Source: a virus. From it: a stretch of DNA of 22,464 bases. Positions 6,746 to 15,286 of this stretch are shown one piece after another (position 1 is the first letter of the stretch; the number at the start of each line of letters is the position of its first letter). The translations under genes were made by a program, and so were the position numbers. Where the stretch lies: the IMG/VR virus record IMGVR_UViG_3300025030_000436, positions 1 to 22,464 of that record; one strand, given 5' to 3'. The notes under the pieces were generated by a model that saw only the letters and a program-made list of their open reading frames with translations, was not told where the DNA came from and searched no databases.

Positions 6746-8338
6746 TTATCTTTTATTTGTTTCACCATCTCTAGCAATAATCCCACCATCACTTAATTTG
6801 TCATCAGCAATATTTGGTCTTCCACCTTCATCATCATCAGAATTTCCAGACTGATTCATATTTTTAGGAGCAACCCAATTGTCTTTTGATTTAATTAGAT
6901 TTTCATATTCTAATGTTGCATTATAACAATCACTTGAATGTCCTACCTTTGTAATTAAAACATTCAATGAACCTCCTATTGTAGTTAGTTTATATTCATT
7001 ATCAATTATTTCTTGTTGATTATACCAAGTTGTTTTCCATATATTTAATTTAAAAGTATATTTTTTGCGTAAGTTTACATTGCTAATTCTATAATTAAAC
7101 CAACTCTGTATTTTATCTAACATGCTAAAAACTATTGATTGGATATAAATTAAATTCTGTGCTATACCAACAGATGAATTTGTACTTGAACCTCCAAGTA
7201 ATAAAGGATTCGCTCCTGCTTGCATATATGCCATTGATTTAGCAAATTCAGCTAAGTTAGTTTTTTCATTTTGTATACTTCTAAATGGAATCTCACGTAG
7301 AGGATATGGCGATCCAGTTATAGTAACTTTATCAGAAACCCCAGAAGCTACAACATTTACCCATTGAGACACAATATCTGGTTCTACTAAAGGAATTCCT
7401 GTTTCTTTATCGTGTGGAAATTCAATATTAATGAGTTTTATTGAATCATCCCTAGAACTCTCAATCTCCTCATCAATCAAATCATTTAATAAATACAATT
7501 CAGTAAATAATTGACTATATAATGGCAAAAAGAAAGTATCATTATCTCCACCTAATTTAATACAACATACTTTATCACTGGGTAGGGGTTGCCACTCTGG
7601 ATACCTTAATCTATCTGAATTAGTTTTATATTTATTGTATAATATTTTAAATTCATCAGGATATATTTCTTCCCATGCGAATTCAGAAAGTTCACTATCC
7701 CTTAATAATTCTTCAAAATATTTAAAGTTAAATTCTACAGTAAATTGTCCTGATTTTATTGAACGCAATCTAACATATTTTATGGGCAAATCCCATAAAT
7801 AAGGGAAATTACCGTCATTCTTTTCAAATCCACAATAACCACCATATCTAACTAAACTTTCAATGATTCTACGTCCAGTTTTTTTTATATCTATATTATC
7901 AATATATTTTCTAACAGTAGAAAATTCATTATTAAAATTTTTTAAAATTTTATTTATTACTTCCTGTAATTCTTCTTCAGATAATTCTTTTGATGTTTGA
8001 TTAGCAATTTCTTCTTTTAATTTTTGCATTGTAGAAAAATCAGGTTGAAGATAATTATCTAATGTAGCCATATTTGTAGTTAAATTAACTAATACTTTAT
8101 ACATTCCTTCAGGTGCATATAAATTATCTGATAAATCAAGTATCTCATTTTGATATTTTTGTGGATTGCCTAACCATAATTTTATTTTATCAATTGTTAC
8201 ATTTTTTAAATTTCTACGTTTATTTATAAATAATCCACCTATTCTTGATAGAGAAAAGTTTTTTGCTGATTCCCATGATTTTTTTAATGAGAATAGGGTA
8301 GGGGAGAGGTTTTGATTATTGGGTATTTGGTCTGACAT
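6746..8338 (-). CDS. Portal protein
   Basis: This 530-residue protein should form the dodecameric DNA-entry ring at one head vertex. The N-terminus contains SWESAKNFSLSRIGGLFINK and LKNVTIDKIKLWLGNPQKY. The middle includes an LWDLPIKYVRLRSI region and the GANPLLLGGSSTNSSVG segment followed by a long helix, which I associate with portals of Bacillota phages. The C-terminus is a likely disordered acidic tail (NSDDDEGGRPNIADDKLSDGG). The start has AGAAAGGAGG upstream, but the ribosome-binding site can pair with the 8306-8313 segment. It follows the large terminase by 25 bases and precedes the protease, the standard order. Confidence 0.87.
   Translation of the reverse strand: MSDQIPNNQNLSPTLFSLKKSWESAKNFSLSRIGGLFINKRRNLKNVTIDKIKLWLGNPQKYQNEILDLSDNLYAPEGMYKVLVNLTTNMATLDNYLQPDFSTMQKLKEEIANQTSKELSEEELQEVINKILKNFNNEFSTVRKYIDNIDIKKTGRRIIESLVRYGGYCGFEKNDGNFPYLWDLPIKYVRLRSIKSGQFTVEFNFKYFEELLRDSELSEFAWEEIYPDEFKILYNKYKTNSDRLRYPEWQPLPSDKVCCIKLGGDNDTFFLPLYSQLFTELYLLNDLIDEEIESSRDDSIKLINIEFPHDKETGIPLVEPDIVSQWVNVVASGVSDKVTITGSPYPLREIPFRSIQNEKTNLAEFAKSMAYMQAGANPLLLGGSSTNSSVGIAQNLIYIQSIVFSMLDKIQSWFNYRISNVNLRKKYTFKLNIWKTTWYNQQEIIDNEYKLTTIGGSLNVLITKVGHSSDCYNATLEYENLIKSKDNWVAPKNMNQSGNSDDDEGGRPNIADDKLSDGGIIARDGETNKR
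8294..8310 (-). promoter_or_regulatory. C/U-rich 17-base motif, copy 1 (portal 5' coding region)
   Basis: The plus strand reads TAGGGTAGGGGAGAGGT. It is identical to 18631-18647 and close to 15588-15604. It begins 28 bases after the portal start codon. It contributes AAAACCTC, which pairs with the portal ribosome-binding site (8306-8313 with 8341-8348), putting the start codon in a 27-base loop. Confidence 0.5.
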
Positions 8339-8363
8339 TTAAAACCTCCTTTCTGTTTATTTA

Positions 8364-10169
8364 TTATCTTCTTGCTCTTGATGATTTGTTTGCTATAGCA
8401 AAATATGATGATGGGGAGATGTTAGTGTTTTTCTTTTTTCCCGTAATATGTTTTCTTCTTAATTCTGATAAATACCATGCAAGCATAGCTATACAATAAG
8501 CTCTATCATCATATAATCTACCTACTCTATCATCCCTTAAATCATATCTATAATTACCATTTGTTCCATCATATCTATACATGTTAACTAATTCTTCTTT
8601 AGCTAAATCAATATTTTTTAAAGCTAATTCTTCATCAAAAGATAATTTATATGATTTTTCACTATCGGCAAAAGTTAAAAATCCTTTCATATCATAATCT
8701 TCAGTAAAACTTATTAAATCAAGATTTAACATTTCAATAAGTGCGTCAAATAACATTTTTTTATATTTTTGTGGTGAAAGCAATTTAATTTTATCAACCG
8801 CATTTGGAAATTTTGAAATATAATCTGATGATTCAATTTTATCAATTAAACCTTTATGTTTAATTCCAGTATTATCAGTCCAATCTTCCATAAGATAATC
8901 TGCAATATTAACACCACCTCCACCACTACCTGCATCAATGCAGATAGTTTCTATATTTTCATAGTCAGCAGATTGTTTACCATTATAATCTAAAATCATT
9001 TGTTTTAAATGATTTACTTGTTCTGGTGTTCTCATTGGTGTTTTCTTTTTCTTAGCAATATCAACAAAACTTACACCATTGCATATTTCCATTTTATAAC
9101 CAATATTATCATCAAATATAATCTCTCCAACCATTGTAATAGCATTGTCGTAAGATCTACTAGGGTCATATGCTAATGCAAATTTTCTATTACTATCATT
9201 AGCAAATACAGGTTTTCTTAATTGAGAATTTCTAATAAGTACAGATCTTTTAATAATTTGCTTATCAGAGCCTTCCGTAGTAAAAATATTTTTGTATTCC
9301 CTCATTCCCTTGTCGTAATTCTCACGCATGGCATTATCTATTGTTTGTTGACTAAGTAATGGAACTGGATATAATTTTCCATTAAAAGTTGCATTTATTA
9401 CTACGTCAGAATTTATATCTGCTACAAAATAATTAGAATCACCAATCATCATTTTTTGTGCATATTCTCTATATATTCTAAAAAAAAATGTATCTGTACT
9501 TGATGCTGAAGATGCAAATATTGCCTGGTTTGGAAATTGTCTTGGAAATGTTGATACATCAATATCTCCACCAAGTCTAAAACTACTGTTTTGAGTAATA
9601 AATGGTAATGATGCAGTAAATAATTCATCTGGAGCAAAACCACTTTCATCATAAAAATTGCAATTTGAGCGTTTTGAACGAATATTATTAATTGCTCCAT
9701 TTAATGAATTTACTGCGCTTCCGTTATAAAGGTTATATTCAAAAGAACTTGGATTGTGTGTAAAACCATCTTTATTGGAGGCACTTTTTACAGTTTCATT
9801 TAGAAAAACATCTGTTAAACCAGTAAAAGATGCAATTTCTTTTTTTGCTATTTTTTCAATTTTTGAGAACATTTCTTGACTTTGACTTCCAGATCCAGCT
9901 AAAATATAAGCTTGAAAATTCGGTATAAGCAAACTTTTTGCCATTAAAAAAGGTGAACCAAGCGTAGTTTTTCCTGATGAACGCCCCATACACCAAACAC
10001 AATTAGGAGTATACCAACTTTTTAAAAATACAAATTTTTGAAAATCAAGAAGATCTAATCCGAAAAATCTTTCTGCAAAACGTACTGGAAATTTACGTCC
10101 CCAATTAACTATTTCTGCAAGTTTTAAATATCCATCAATTTTTCTTTGTGACATAGTTTTTTTATTCAT
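8364..10169 (-). CDS. terL: Terminase large subunit (packaging ATPase and nuclease)
   Basis: This 601-residue motor cuts concatemeric DNA and drives it into the head. Walker A is GRSSGKTT at 62-69, and Walker B with the catalytic Glu is CNFYDE at 170-175. The C-terminal RNase H-like nuclease shows Asp335 in AYDPSRS, Asp412 in CIDAGSGGGG and Asp554 or 555 in YDDRAYCIAM. Length is normal and both active sites look complete. The gene overlaps the putative small terminase gene by 8 bases, implying translational coupling, with GAAGGTGA upstream of its ATG. No intein or intron interruption was seen. Confidence 0.95.
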   Translation of the reverse strand: MNKKTMSQRKIDGYLKLAEIVNWGRKFPVRFAERFFGLDLLDFQKFVFLKSWYTPNCVWCMGRSSGKTTLGSPFLMAKSLLIPNFQAYILAGSGSQSQEMFSKIEKIAKKEIASFTGLTDVFLNETVKSASNKDGFTHNPSSFEYNLYNGSAVNSLNGAINNIRSKRSNCNFYDESGFAPDELFTASLPFITQNSSFRLGGDIDVSTFPRQFPNQAIFASSASSTDTFFFRIYREYAQKMMIGDSNYFVADINSDVVINATFNGKLYPVPLLSQQTIDNAMRENYDKGMREYKNIFTTEGSDKQIIKRSVLIRNSQLRKPVFANDSNRKFALAYDPSRSYDNAITMVGEIIFDDNIGYKMEICNGVSFVDIAKKKKTPMRTPEQVNHLKQMILDYNGKQSADYENIETICIDAGSGGGGVNIADYLMEDWTDNTGIKHKGLIDKIESSDYISKFPNAVDKIKLLSPQKYKKMLFDALIEMLNLDLISFTEDYDMKGFLTFADSEKSYKLSFDEELALKNIDLAKEELVNMYRYDGTNGNYRYDLRDDRVGRLYDDRAYCIAMLAWYLSELRRKHITGKKKNTNISPSSYFAIANKSSRARR

Positions 10170-11262
10170 TAACTATGTCACCTTCTCTAATTTTTATTTT
10201 TAATAATCTATTTTCTTCTTCTAATTTTATATTTTTCTTTTGTAAATTTTGAAGTAAATTACGTTGTTCATTAATCATAAAAGTATAATCATTTTCATCA
10301 AATTGTAATTGTTTTAAAATACTATTATTACTAATATCTGCTACCTGTTTCATTCCTTCGCAAGTTTCTATATCAAAAAGATTTACTTCCACTTCCATAA
10401 AACCTTTTTCTTGAAGTTGTTTAATAATTCCAGATAAAGTACCTGCACCTTTAGATTTATTGGTTGCATGATTAACTGAGATTCCATTATCTTTAGCCAT
10501 AGCAAGAATAGCACGATATATTTTATCTTTAGTTTCAAATAAAGACTTAACTCCACCAACTTGATTTTGAACGTTACTTATATCACTAGTCATCAATGTT
10601 AATGCTTGATTAAGTTTATCTATTTGATTAAAACTTTTAACTATTTCGATTACTATAGGCAATTTAAAAGAATCTTCAAGTGTTGATTCATCAAGAAAAT
10701 CAACTAGAGTATTATAAAGATATTTTTTATCCATTGGATTATCGTTTTCAAATGGATCATAACCAACCATGCGAATTACATCTTCTTTATTACGTTGGTC
10801 TTCTTCATTTGTATCTAATTTTATCTCAGTCTCAAATATATTAATATTCTTATCAGATTCTAATGGAGTTGATTCTGAAAATGTTCGAGATCCATATTGT
10901 GGCAATGAATTTACTTTTTGAAAATATATCTGTGCAATGTTACTATTACTATTATTTGCTTGTTGTTCTGCACTATAATATAAACTTGATTCAAAATATA
11001 CATCAAGTAATCTACATAAAAAATATAATGCAATTTTACAATCATCATATTTTTTAACCAAATATTCGTATAAATCTACACAACATTGACGACATACAAC
11101 CATTCGTTGATTATTTGCTTTTAATATTATTGAATTAGATTTGTAAAAATCTTTATCTTGATTTTTTTCTTGTCCACAACAAACACATTTAAACATAACT
11201 TTTTCTTTTTTAGGTTGTGGCATAATTGCCACAGTTTTTTTCACTCTAGGAATAAACGCCAC
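10162..11262 (-). CDS. Putative terminase small subunit with N-terminal zinc finger
   Basis: This 366-residue protein has a CxxC...CxxC zinc finger near its N-terminus (KCVCCGQEKNQDKDFYKS through VVCRQCC, about residues 25-61), an acidic linker, and a C-terminal coiled coil (about 325-358). Zinc-finger proteins of this type lie just before the large terminase in several Bacillota phages, and the 8-base overlap with terL supports a DNA-recognition partner role. The assignment rests on context and memory. The start is unclear: AAAGGAG lies almost against the GTG at 11262, so initiation may occur a few codons later. The gene begins 18 bases after the HNH endonuclease gene, whose insertion may have disturbed its leader. 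Confidence 0.7.
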   Translation of the reverse strand: MAFIPRVKKTVAIMPQPKKEKVMFKCVCCGQEKNQDKDFYKSNSIILKANNQRMVVCRQCCVDLYEYLVKKYDDCKIALYFLCRLLDVYFESSLYYSAEQQANNSNSNIAQIYFQKVNSLPQYGSRTFSESTPLESDKNINIFETEIKLDTNEEDQRNKEDVIRMVGYDPFENDNPMDKKYLYNTLVDFLDESTLEDSFKLPIVIEIVKSFNQIDKLNQALTLMTSDISNVQNQVGGVKSLFETKDKIYRAILAMAKDNGISVNHATNKSKGAGTLSGIIKQLQEKGFMEVEVNLFDIETCEGMKQVADISNNSILKQLQFDENDYTFMINEQRNLLQNLQKKNIKLEEENRLLKIKIREGDIVNE

Positions 11263-11280
11263 ACTCCTTTAAATAAAAAA

Positions 11281-12759
11281 TTAACTAACATCTAACAAAT
11301 CTTTATATTTTCCATTATAATAATTATTAACAAATTCTTCAAATTGTTTTTGCGTATTATTACCATATCCAAACTCCATATGGAATCTAAAGTGGATATT
11401 CTCATTTAAACAAACTCCAAAAGGATGCCTATAATGAATTTCTAAACATTTATTAATTAATTTTTTTAATTCATCTTCAGTATAATCACTTATATTATCA
11501 TATAAAACTAATCCAGTTTCTTTTAAAGTATCTTGTATAATATTATCAAATGAATATAAATGATGCACAGCATCAAATTTACCATTAGATAATATACATT
11601 TATAATTACAATTTTCTATGCTATCTAATTTCCATTGTTTAATATTCCTTCTCAATTCTTGATATAAATTACTTATACCACCTTTATAATTTGGATTTAA
11701 TATTCCAAATCTTTGACTATTATATTGAGGATTATCATTCATCGCCCATTTATTTAAAGCAATTAATCTATTAGAATTAAATTTACCTATTTCACTATAT
11801 ATTTTATTTATTGTTTCTTCTGTCTTATAAATACCTAATTCTTTAGCTTTATGCATAATACTAATAATAGAAATAAATGGGAAATATATATTCATTAAAT
11901 CATTATTTGACATATGTGGATATTTTTCTTTTAATAATATTTTTTCTTCATCTGTCCATCTATGAACATTTGAATCTACTCTAAATTTTTCTCCTTTACA
12001 TTCTTTACATACATTTCTTAAATTATCAGTACATGATTCATCTTTTGGAAAATAATCAAAATTACAAGGTAAATATCTATTACAACTTTTACAATATTTA
12101 TGTAATATATTATTAATAAATTTATATTTATAATCATTATAGTTTTCTACATGATTACTTATTTTTCTTAAATTTAATTTTTGTGCAACATGTAATATTG
12201 ATTTTTCAGTACGTTCTATTGACAATAAAGGAATAATTTCTTTTATTGATTTATCTATATAATTATCCTTTATAATATTTATATCTTTTTCTAACCAACT
12301 TTCAGATGCAATATTAGGAAAGAAATCTCTTCCAATACATTTCCAACACATATTCCTATAATTATCAAGACATTTTTTATCAGATTGAAAATAATCTCTA
12401 GTTAATGGATAAGTATTACCACAAGTTTTACATTTTTTATATCCTTCGTCTGCTCCATTTCTTCTACGAATAATTTGACATTTAATACATACATTATAAA
12501 ATCCATCAGATGATTTATTTAAAGTATTAAAATTATTTTTATTTATTTCTAATACTTTACCACAATCAACACATTTTTTATAATTTTCTGGTAAGTCATT
12601 TTGTTTTCTATTTTTCTTTTTATTAATTTCACTTCTGCAAATTTTACAAATTGAATTTAAACCATCCTTACAACCACTATGAATATGAAAATACTCTTTT
12701 GTTGATGGTTTTTCTTCACCACATTCTTTACACTTCTTTAACTTAACCTCTTCGCCCAT
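11281..12759 (-). CDS. HNH homing endonuclease with four zinc-finger modules
   Basis: This 492-residue protein is a probable free-standing homing endonuclease. Four CxxC...CxxC modules occur at residues 10-41, 63-94, 110-141 and 223-254, each with a YF or NF and an N-x-x-C pattern. Two similar helical DNA-binding units lie at about 155-198 and 268-312 (WTDEEKILLKEKYPHMSNND, HKAKELGI). The nuclease region includes LNPNYKGGISNLYQELRR, HH at 399-400 (AVHHLYSF) and GVCLNENIHFRFH at 448-460. All expected His residues are present. It is directly upstream of the terminase genes, which suggests that its target lies there. The ribosome-binding site is weak (GGTGA) and follows a structured leader. Confidence 0.88.
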   Translation of the reverse strand: MGEEVKLKKCKECGEEKPSTKEYFHIHSGCKDGLNSICKICRSEINKKKNRKQNDLPENYKKCVDCGKVLEINKNNFNTLNKSSDGFYNVCIKCQIIRRRNGADEGYKKCKTCGNTYPLTRDYFQSDKKCLDNYRNMCWKCIGRDFFPNIASESWLEKDINIIKDNYIDKSIKEIIPLLSIERTEKSILHVAQKLNLRKISNHVENYNDYKYKFINNILHKYCKSCNRYLPCNFDYFPKDESCTDNLRNVCKECKGEKFRVDSNVHRWTDEEKILLKEKYPHMSNNDLMNIYFPFISIISIMHKAKELGIYKTEETINKIYSEIGKFNSNRLIALNKWAMNDNPQYNSQRFGILNPNYKGGISNLYQELRRNIKQWKLDSIENCNYKCILSNGKFDAVHHLYSFDNIIQDTLKETGLVLYDNISDYTEDELKKLINKCLEIHYRHPFGVCLNENIHFRFHMEFGYGNNTQKQFEEFVNNYYNGKYKDLLDVS

Positions 12760-12792
12760 TCCCTATCACCAAATCCCTTCTACGTTTTATTT

Positions 12793-12886
12793 TCTCTACG
12801 TGTTTTCTTACTATAAACAAAAATAAAAAAGAAATGAGTCCACGTAGAGATTGGGTCATGACTCCCAATACAAAACTCATTTCTTT
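12793..12886 (-). promoter_or_regulatory. Structured leader of the HNH gene: terminator-like hairpin and possible pseudoknot
   Basis: In minus-strand RNA, 12875-12886 pairs perfectly over 12 bp with 12828-12839, followed by a U-rich run (UUUAUUUUUG). An inner hairpin (12850-12855 with 12864-12869) lies in the loop. A second 10-bp helix, 12841-12850 with 12793-12802, crosses the first, with one base between them, as in an H-type pseudoknot. It could be a terminator, an attenuator or a translation block on the endonuclease gene. Confidence 0.55.
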
Positions 12887-12936
12887 AAAAATATCTAATC
12901 TAACATCATCACCAAATCTTGCTTTTATTATAAACA

Positions 12937-12995
12937 TTAATACACAATAAAACCTGTTAAATTTGATTGTTAACAGGTTTAATCTATACTAATAT
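12937..12995 (-). repeat. Hairpin element copy B, downstream of the tail-like gene
   Basis: An 11-bp perfect stem (12950-12960 with 12970-12980) lies between conserved flanks. In the minus strand these are TAGTATAGATTAAA before it and TTTTATTGTGTATTAA after it. The same layout occurs at 14250-14326. It may terminate transcription of the tail-like gene, since U-rich sequence follows the stem. Confidence 0.6.
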
Positions 12996-14201
12996 TTATA
13001 ATGTTTTTAATTTATCATCAATAACTACTTCAAATTTATTCAATTCTCTATCTAAATCATTTATACATTTCTTATGTTTTATTTCCTCATCCAAAATAAT
13101 TTTCCTATAAGAAGAATCAATTATTTTCCAAACTTTATGATTCCTAATATTTCCTTCATGATTTTGTTCCCATACTGCAATTTCAGTAATAAATTGTGAA
13201 TTATCTAATTTATTCTCTAAATTAATTTGTTCTAAATAATTTTTATAAGAAAATTTTAATCCTTTATCAAAACCTAAACTATCAGGATTATATATTGATA
13301 CAGTTTTATTTTCGGTATCAAAATAAACAATTGCACCAAATGCTTCTTGTACATCTATAAGAATTGAATCTAAAATTGTTTTATTTTTAATATTAAATGC
13401 TCTAAATATTGAATCATATAAAGGATCTACATAACCAATAGACCAATTTGAATAACTAGTATAATTTAAAATATCATTTAATACATGAGTGCAATTTTTG
13501 TTAATCACATTATAATCACTAACTATAAAATCTGCTAATTGTATTTCTAATGAATATGCAATAAAACTTATCTTATCATTTTTTATAATTTGATTATCAA
13601 TCATTTTAATTAAAAACCATTTTGATTGATTATTTAATGTTAATTTAATTAAATAATCATTTTTAATTATATCGGCATATTTTAAGGGAATAAAGAAAGT
13701 TAATTGGTCTATACCGTTTAATTTCTCAATATAAGTGACATCATATAAATTTAATTCGCCAATTAATTTGCGATCAGGTTTATGTAATGTAAATATTGGT
13801 TTGACTTTAATTATATTTTCTACTCCATATTCAGAATACATTAATTGCCAATCATATTTTTTTATTAAGTCTAATGTTTCTCTTAATGATTTTAATGTTG
13901 ATATATATCCATTCATTTCATTATTATTTCTAAGTTTATCAAGTCGTATATTTAATTGTTTTGCTTCCTGTTTAAGATTATTAACAATTCCATCATAAAA
14001 ATTGTCATTGCTTTTATACACTAACTCACAAGTCTTATATTTTAAATTTTCATCAATAGATATTGGGATACCTTTATAATAACATATATCATCTTTCATA
14101 ATTATATTTGGGAAATCTACTAAATCATTAAAGAATTTTTGATCACATACTATTTTGATCACGTTTTTTAAGTCTCTTCCTCTAAAATTATCTATATTCA
14201 T
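12996..14201 (-). CDS. Chimeric protein with a tail-protein (Tal / Gp37-like) domain
   Basis: This 401-residue protein has three parts. Residues 1-130 are charged and helical (FRGRDLKNVIKIVCDQKFF, ending DLIKKYDWQLMYSEY). Residues about 132-345 resemble the N-terminal domain of siphophage tail endopeptidase-type or ReqiPepy6 Gp37-like proteins: KPIFTLHKPDRKLIGELNLY, ISFIAYSLEIQLADF, then FDTENKTVSIYNPDSLGFD. The final 55 residues include AVWEQNHEGNIRNHKVWK and a charged helix. A tail protein is out of place just before the terminase genes. The start has GGAGG seven bases upstream. It may be a tail domain inserted into another protein; the family call for the middle is moderately sure. Confidence 0.65.
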   Translation of the reverse strand: MNIDNFRGRDLKNVIKIVCDQKFFNDLVDFPNIIMKDDICYYKGIPISIDENLKYKTCELVYKSNDNFYDGIVNNLKQEAKQLNIRLDKLRNNNEMNGYISTLKSLRETLDLIKKYDWQLMYSEYGVENIIKVKPIFTLHKPDRKLIGELNLYDVTYIEKLNGIDQLTFFIPLKYADIIKNDYLIKLTLNNQSKWFLIKMIDNQIIKNDKISFIAYSLEIQLADFIVSDYNVINKNCTHVLNDILNYTSYSNWSIGYVDPLYDSIFRAFNIKNKTILDSILIDVQEAFGAIVYFDTENKTVSIYNPDSLGFDKGLKFSYKNYLEQINLENKLDNSQFITEIAVWEQNHEGNIRNHKVWKIIDSSYRKIILDEEIKHKKCINDLDRELNKFEVVIDDKLKTL

Positions 14202-14249
14202 ATTTATACCTCCACAGTGGTTAGGTCACTACCCATATTTATGCATTTT

Positions 14250-14326
14250 TTAATGCACAATAAAATCTACTAATTAATCTAATTGATAACTAAACTAACT
14301 AGCAGATTTAATCTACACTAAATATT
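14250..14326 (-). repeat. Hairpin element copy A, upstream of the tail-like gene
   Basis: A 20-bp stem (14263-14282 with 14290-14309) has a 7-base loop. Five of its pairs are G·U wobbles only in minus-strand RNA. Its flanks match copy B: TAGTGTAGATTAAA before and TTTTATTGTGCATTAA after. The first stem pairs differ between copies by a compensatory T-A to C-G change. Confidence 0.6.
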
Positions 14327-14379
14327 ATATTATTAATTTGCTCTTCAGCTTAATAATAAATAATTAACAAAACTAGAAA

Positions 14380-14400
14380 AAGTTTATTTTAAATAAACTT
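14380..14400 (-). terminator. Probable intrinsic terminator after the Cys-rich gene
   Basis: AAGTTTAT (14380-14387) pairs with ATAAACTT (14393-14400) around a 5-base loop. In minus-strand RNA it is followed by UUUCUAGUUUU. It lies 27 bases after the stop codon at 14428. The rest of the gap 14202-14427 holds hairpin copy A and the leader of the tail-like gene; I see no gene there. Confidence 0.55.
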
Positions 14401-14427
14401 AATTTAACTTTAGTAGCTAATAGATAA

Positions 14428-15210
14428 TTATAATCTTTTAACTCCATTAATAATTTTACTTGCTAAAGTATTAATATCTTCTTTTGTACCACTCATATTA
14501 TTTACATTTACAGTTAAATTACATATAAAATCAGATTTATTATCTACATCATCAACAAATTCCTTTTCACAATCATTCCATCCAATTTTCTTACCCAACA
14601 TAAACAATTCATATAAAACATTTTTAACACATGAATCACAATCACAATCCAAATTTTCAATTTTATCAAAGAAATGTTCAATAACACTAATGTCTAAGCA
14701 TACTTGTTTATCTTCACAATCATTACATTTATCTACTGGTTCATAAATTATATCATCTTCTGTTATTTCAAATTCATCTTCATCATAATCTGGAATAAAA
14801 ATATCCGCAAACTCATCTAAGATAGTCTTAACTAATTGAAAATCTTTACCAGCATTTATAATCCTACATGTGAAAATTTCTAACAATTCACCATAGTCGA
14901 ATTCTTCTTCATCACAATTACACCCACATTCACATTCTCCACAACATTCATCACACTTACAATTATTTATATAACCTTTACATTCTTCGCAATTATCACA
15001 ATCACTATATTCGTATGGATTATTATCTACTGTTTCTTTTACTATTTCCTTAACTTTATCTTCTTCTAATTTCTTATCCTCAATATCTTTTTCTCTTTCT
15101 AGGTAAAAATAATACAAATCACAATCCACACTCTCACCATTGATATAGAATTCTTCTATAAATTTTCCCGTTTTTGAATCATAGATACTTTTTGCTTCAA
15201 ATAAATTCAT
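14428..15210 (-). CDS. Acidic, extremely Cys-rich hypothetical protein
   Basis: This 260-residue, strongly acidic protein has 21 Cys. Eleven fall within residues 71-99 (YSDCDNCEECKGY, then CKCDECCGECECGCNC). Later pairs occur at KCNDCEDKQVC and LDCDCDSC. Such spacing suggests clustered metal binding (zinc or an iron-sulfur centre) rather than one zinc finger, but no known family is evident to me. The flanking segments are helical, and the C-terminus NINTLASKIINGVKRL-like end is basic. A good AAAGGAG lies about 11 bases upstream. It sits in an operon-like run after the ClpP-like and 120-residue genes and is followed by a terminator-like hairpin. Function unknown. Confidence 0.75.
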   Translation of the reverse strand: MNLFEAKSIYDSKTGKFIEEFYINGESVDCDLYYFYLEREKDIEDKKLEEDKVKEIVKETVDNNPYEYSDCDNCEECKGYINNCKCDECCGECECGCNCDEEEFDYGELLEIFTCRIINAGKDFQLVKTILDEFADIFIPDYDEDEFEITEDDIIYEPVDKCNDCEDKQVCLDISVIEHFFDKIENLDCDCDSCVKNVLYELFMLGKKIGWNDCEKEFVDDVDNKSDFICNLTVNVNNMSGTKEDINTLASKIINGVKRL

Positions 15211-15286
15211 GATTTAATATTCTCCTTTTAATTTAAAATTATAATTTAAACTTAATAATCACAATCTAATACGTACAATCTAAAAA

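Noticed and set aside
9449-9700. An 83-codon minus-strand frame inside terL.
   Set aside because: It is out of frame with the terminase, which has complete motifs on both sides; its composition (Gln/Leu/His-rich) is that of a shifted frame.
8364-10169. Possible intein or intron in terL next to a homing endonuclease.
   Set aside because: The terminase reads through all its motifs at normal length with no splice-like blocks.
11281-12759. The HNH gene as part of a group I intron.
   Set aside because: No split gene is visible: the genes on both sides look complete, and I could not place the conserved intron core. A free-standing endonuclease is simpler.
12743-12937. A 64-codon minus-strand reading frame beginning MFIIKARFGDD.
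   Set aside because: It has no ribosome-binding site, overlaps the HNH start, and spans the three helices of the structured leader, which explain its composition better than coding does.
13735-13998. An 87-codon plus-strand reading frame opposite the tail-like gene.
   Set aside because: It is fully antisense to a better-supported gene, in a window where every credible gene is on the minus strand.
15263-15285. Short direct repeat of TTAGATTGT before the 260-residue gene.
   Set aside because: Only two 9-base copies in AT-rich DNA; this is too short to distinguish from chance.
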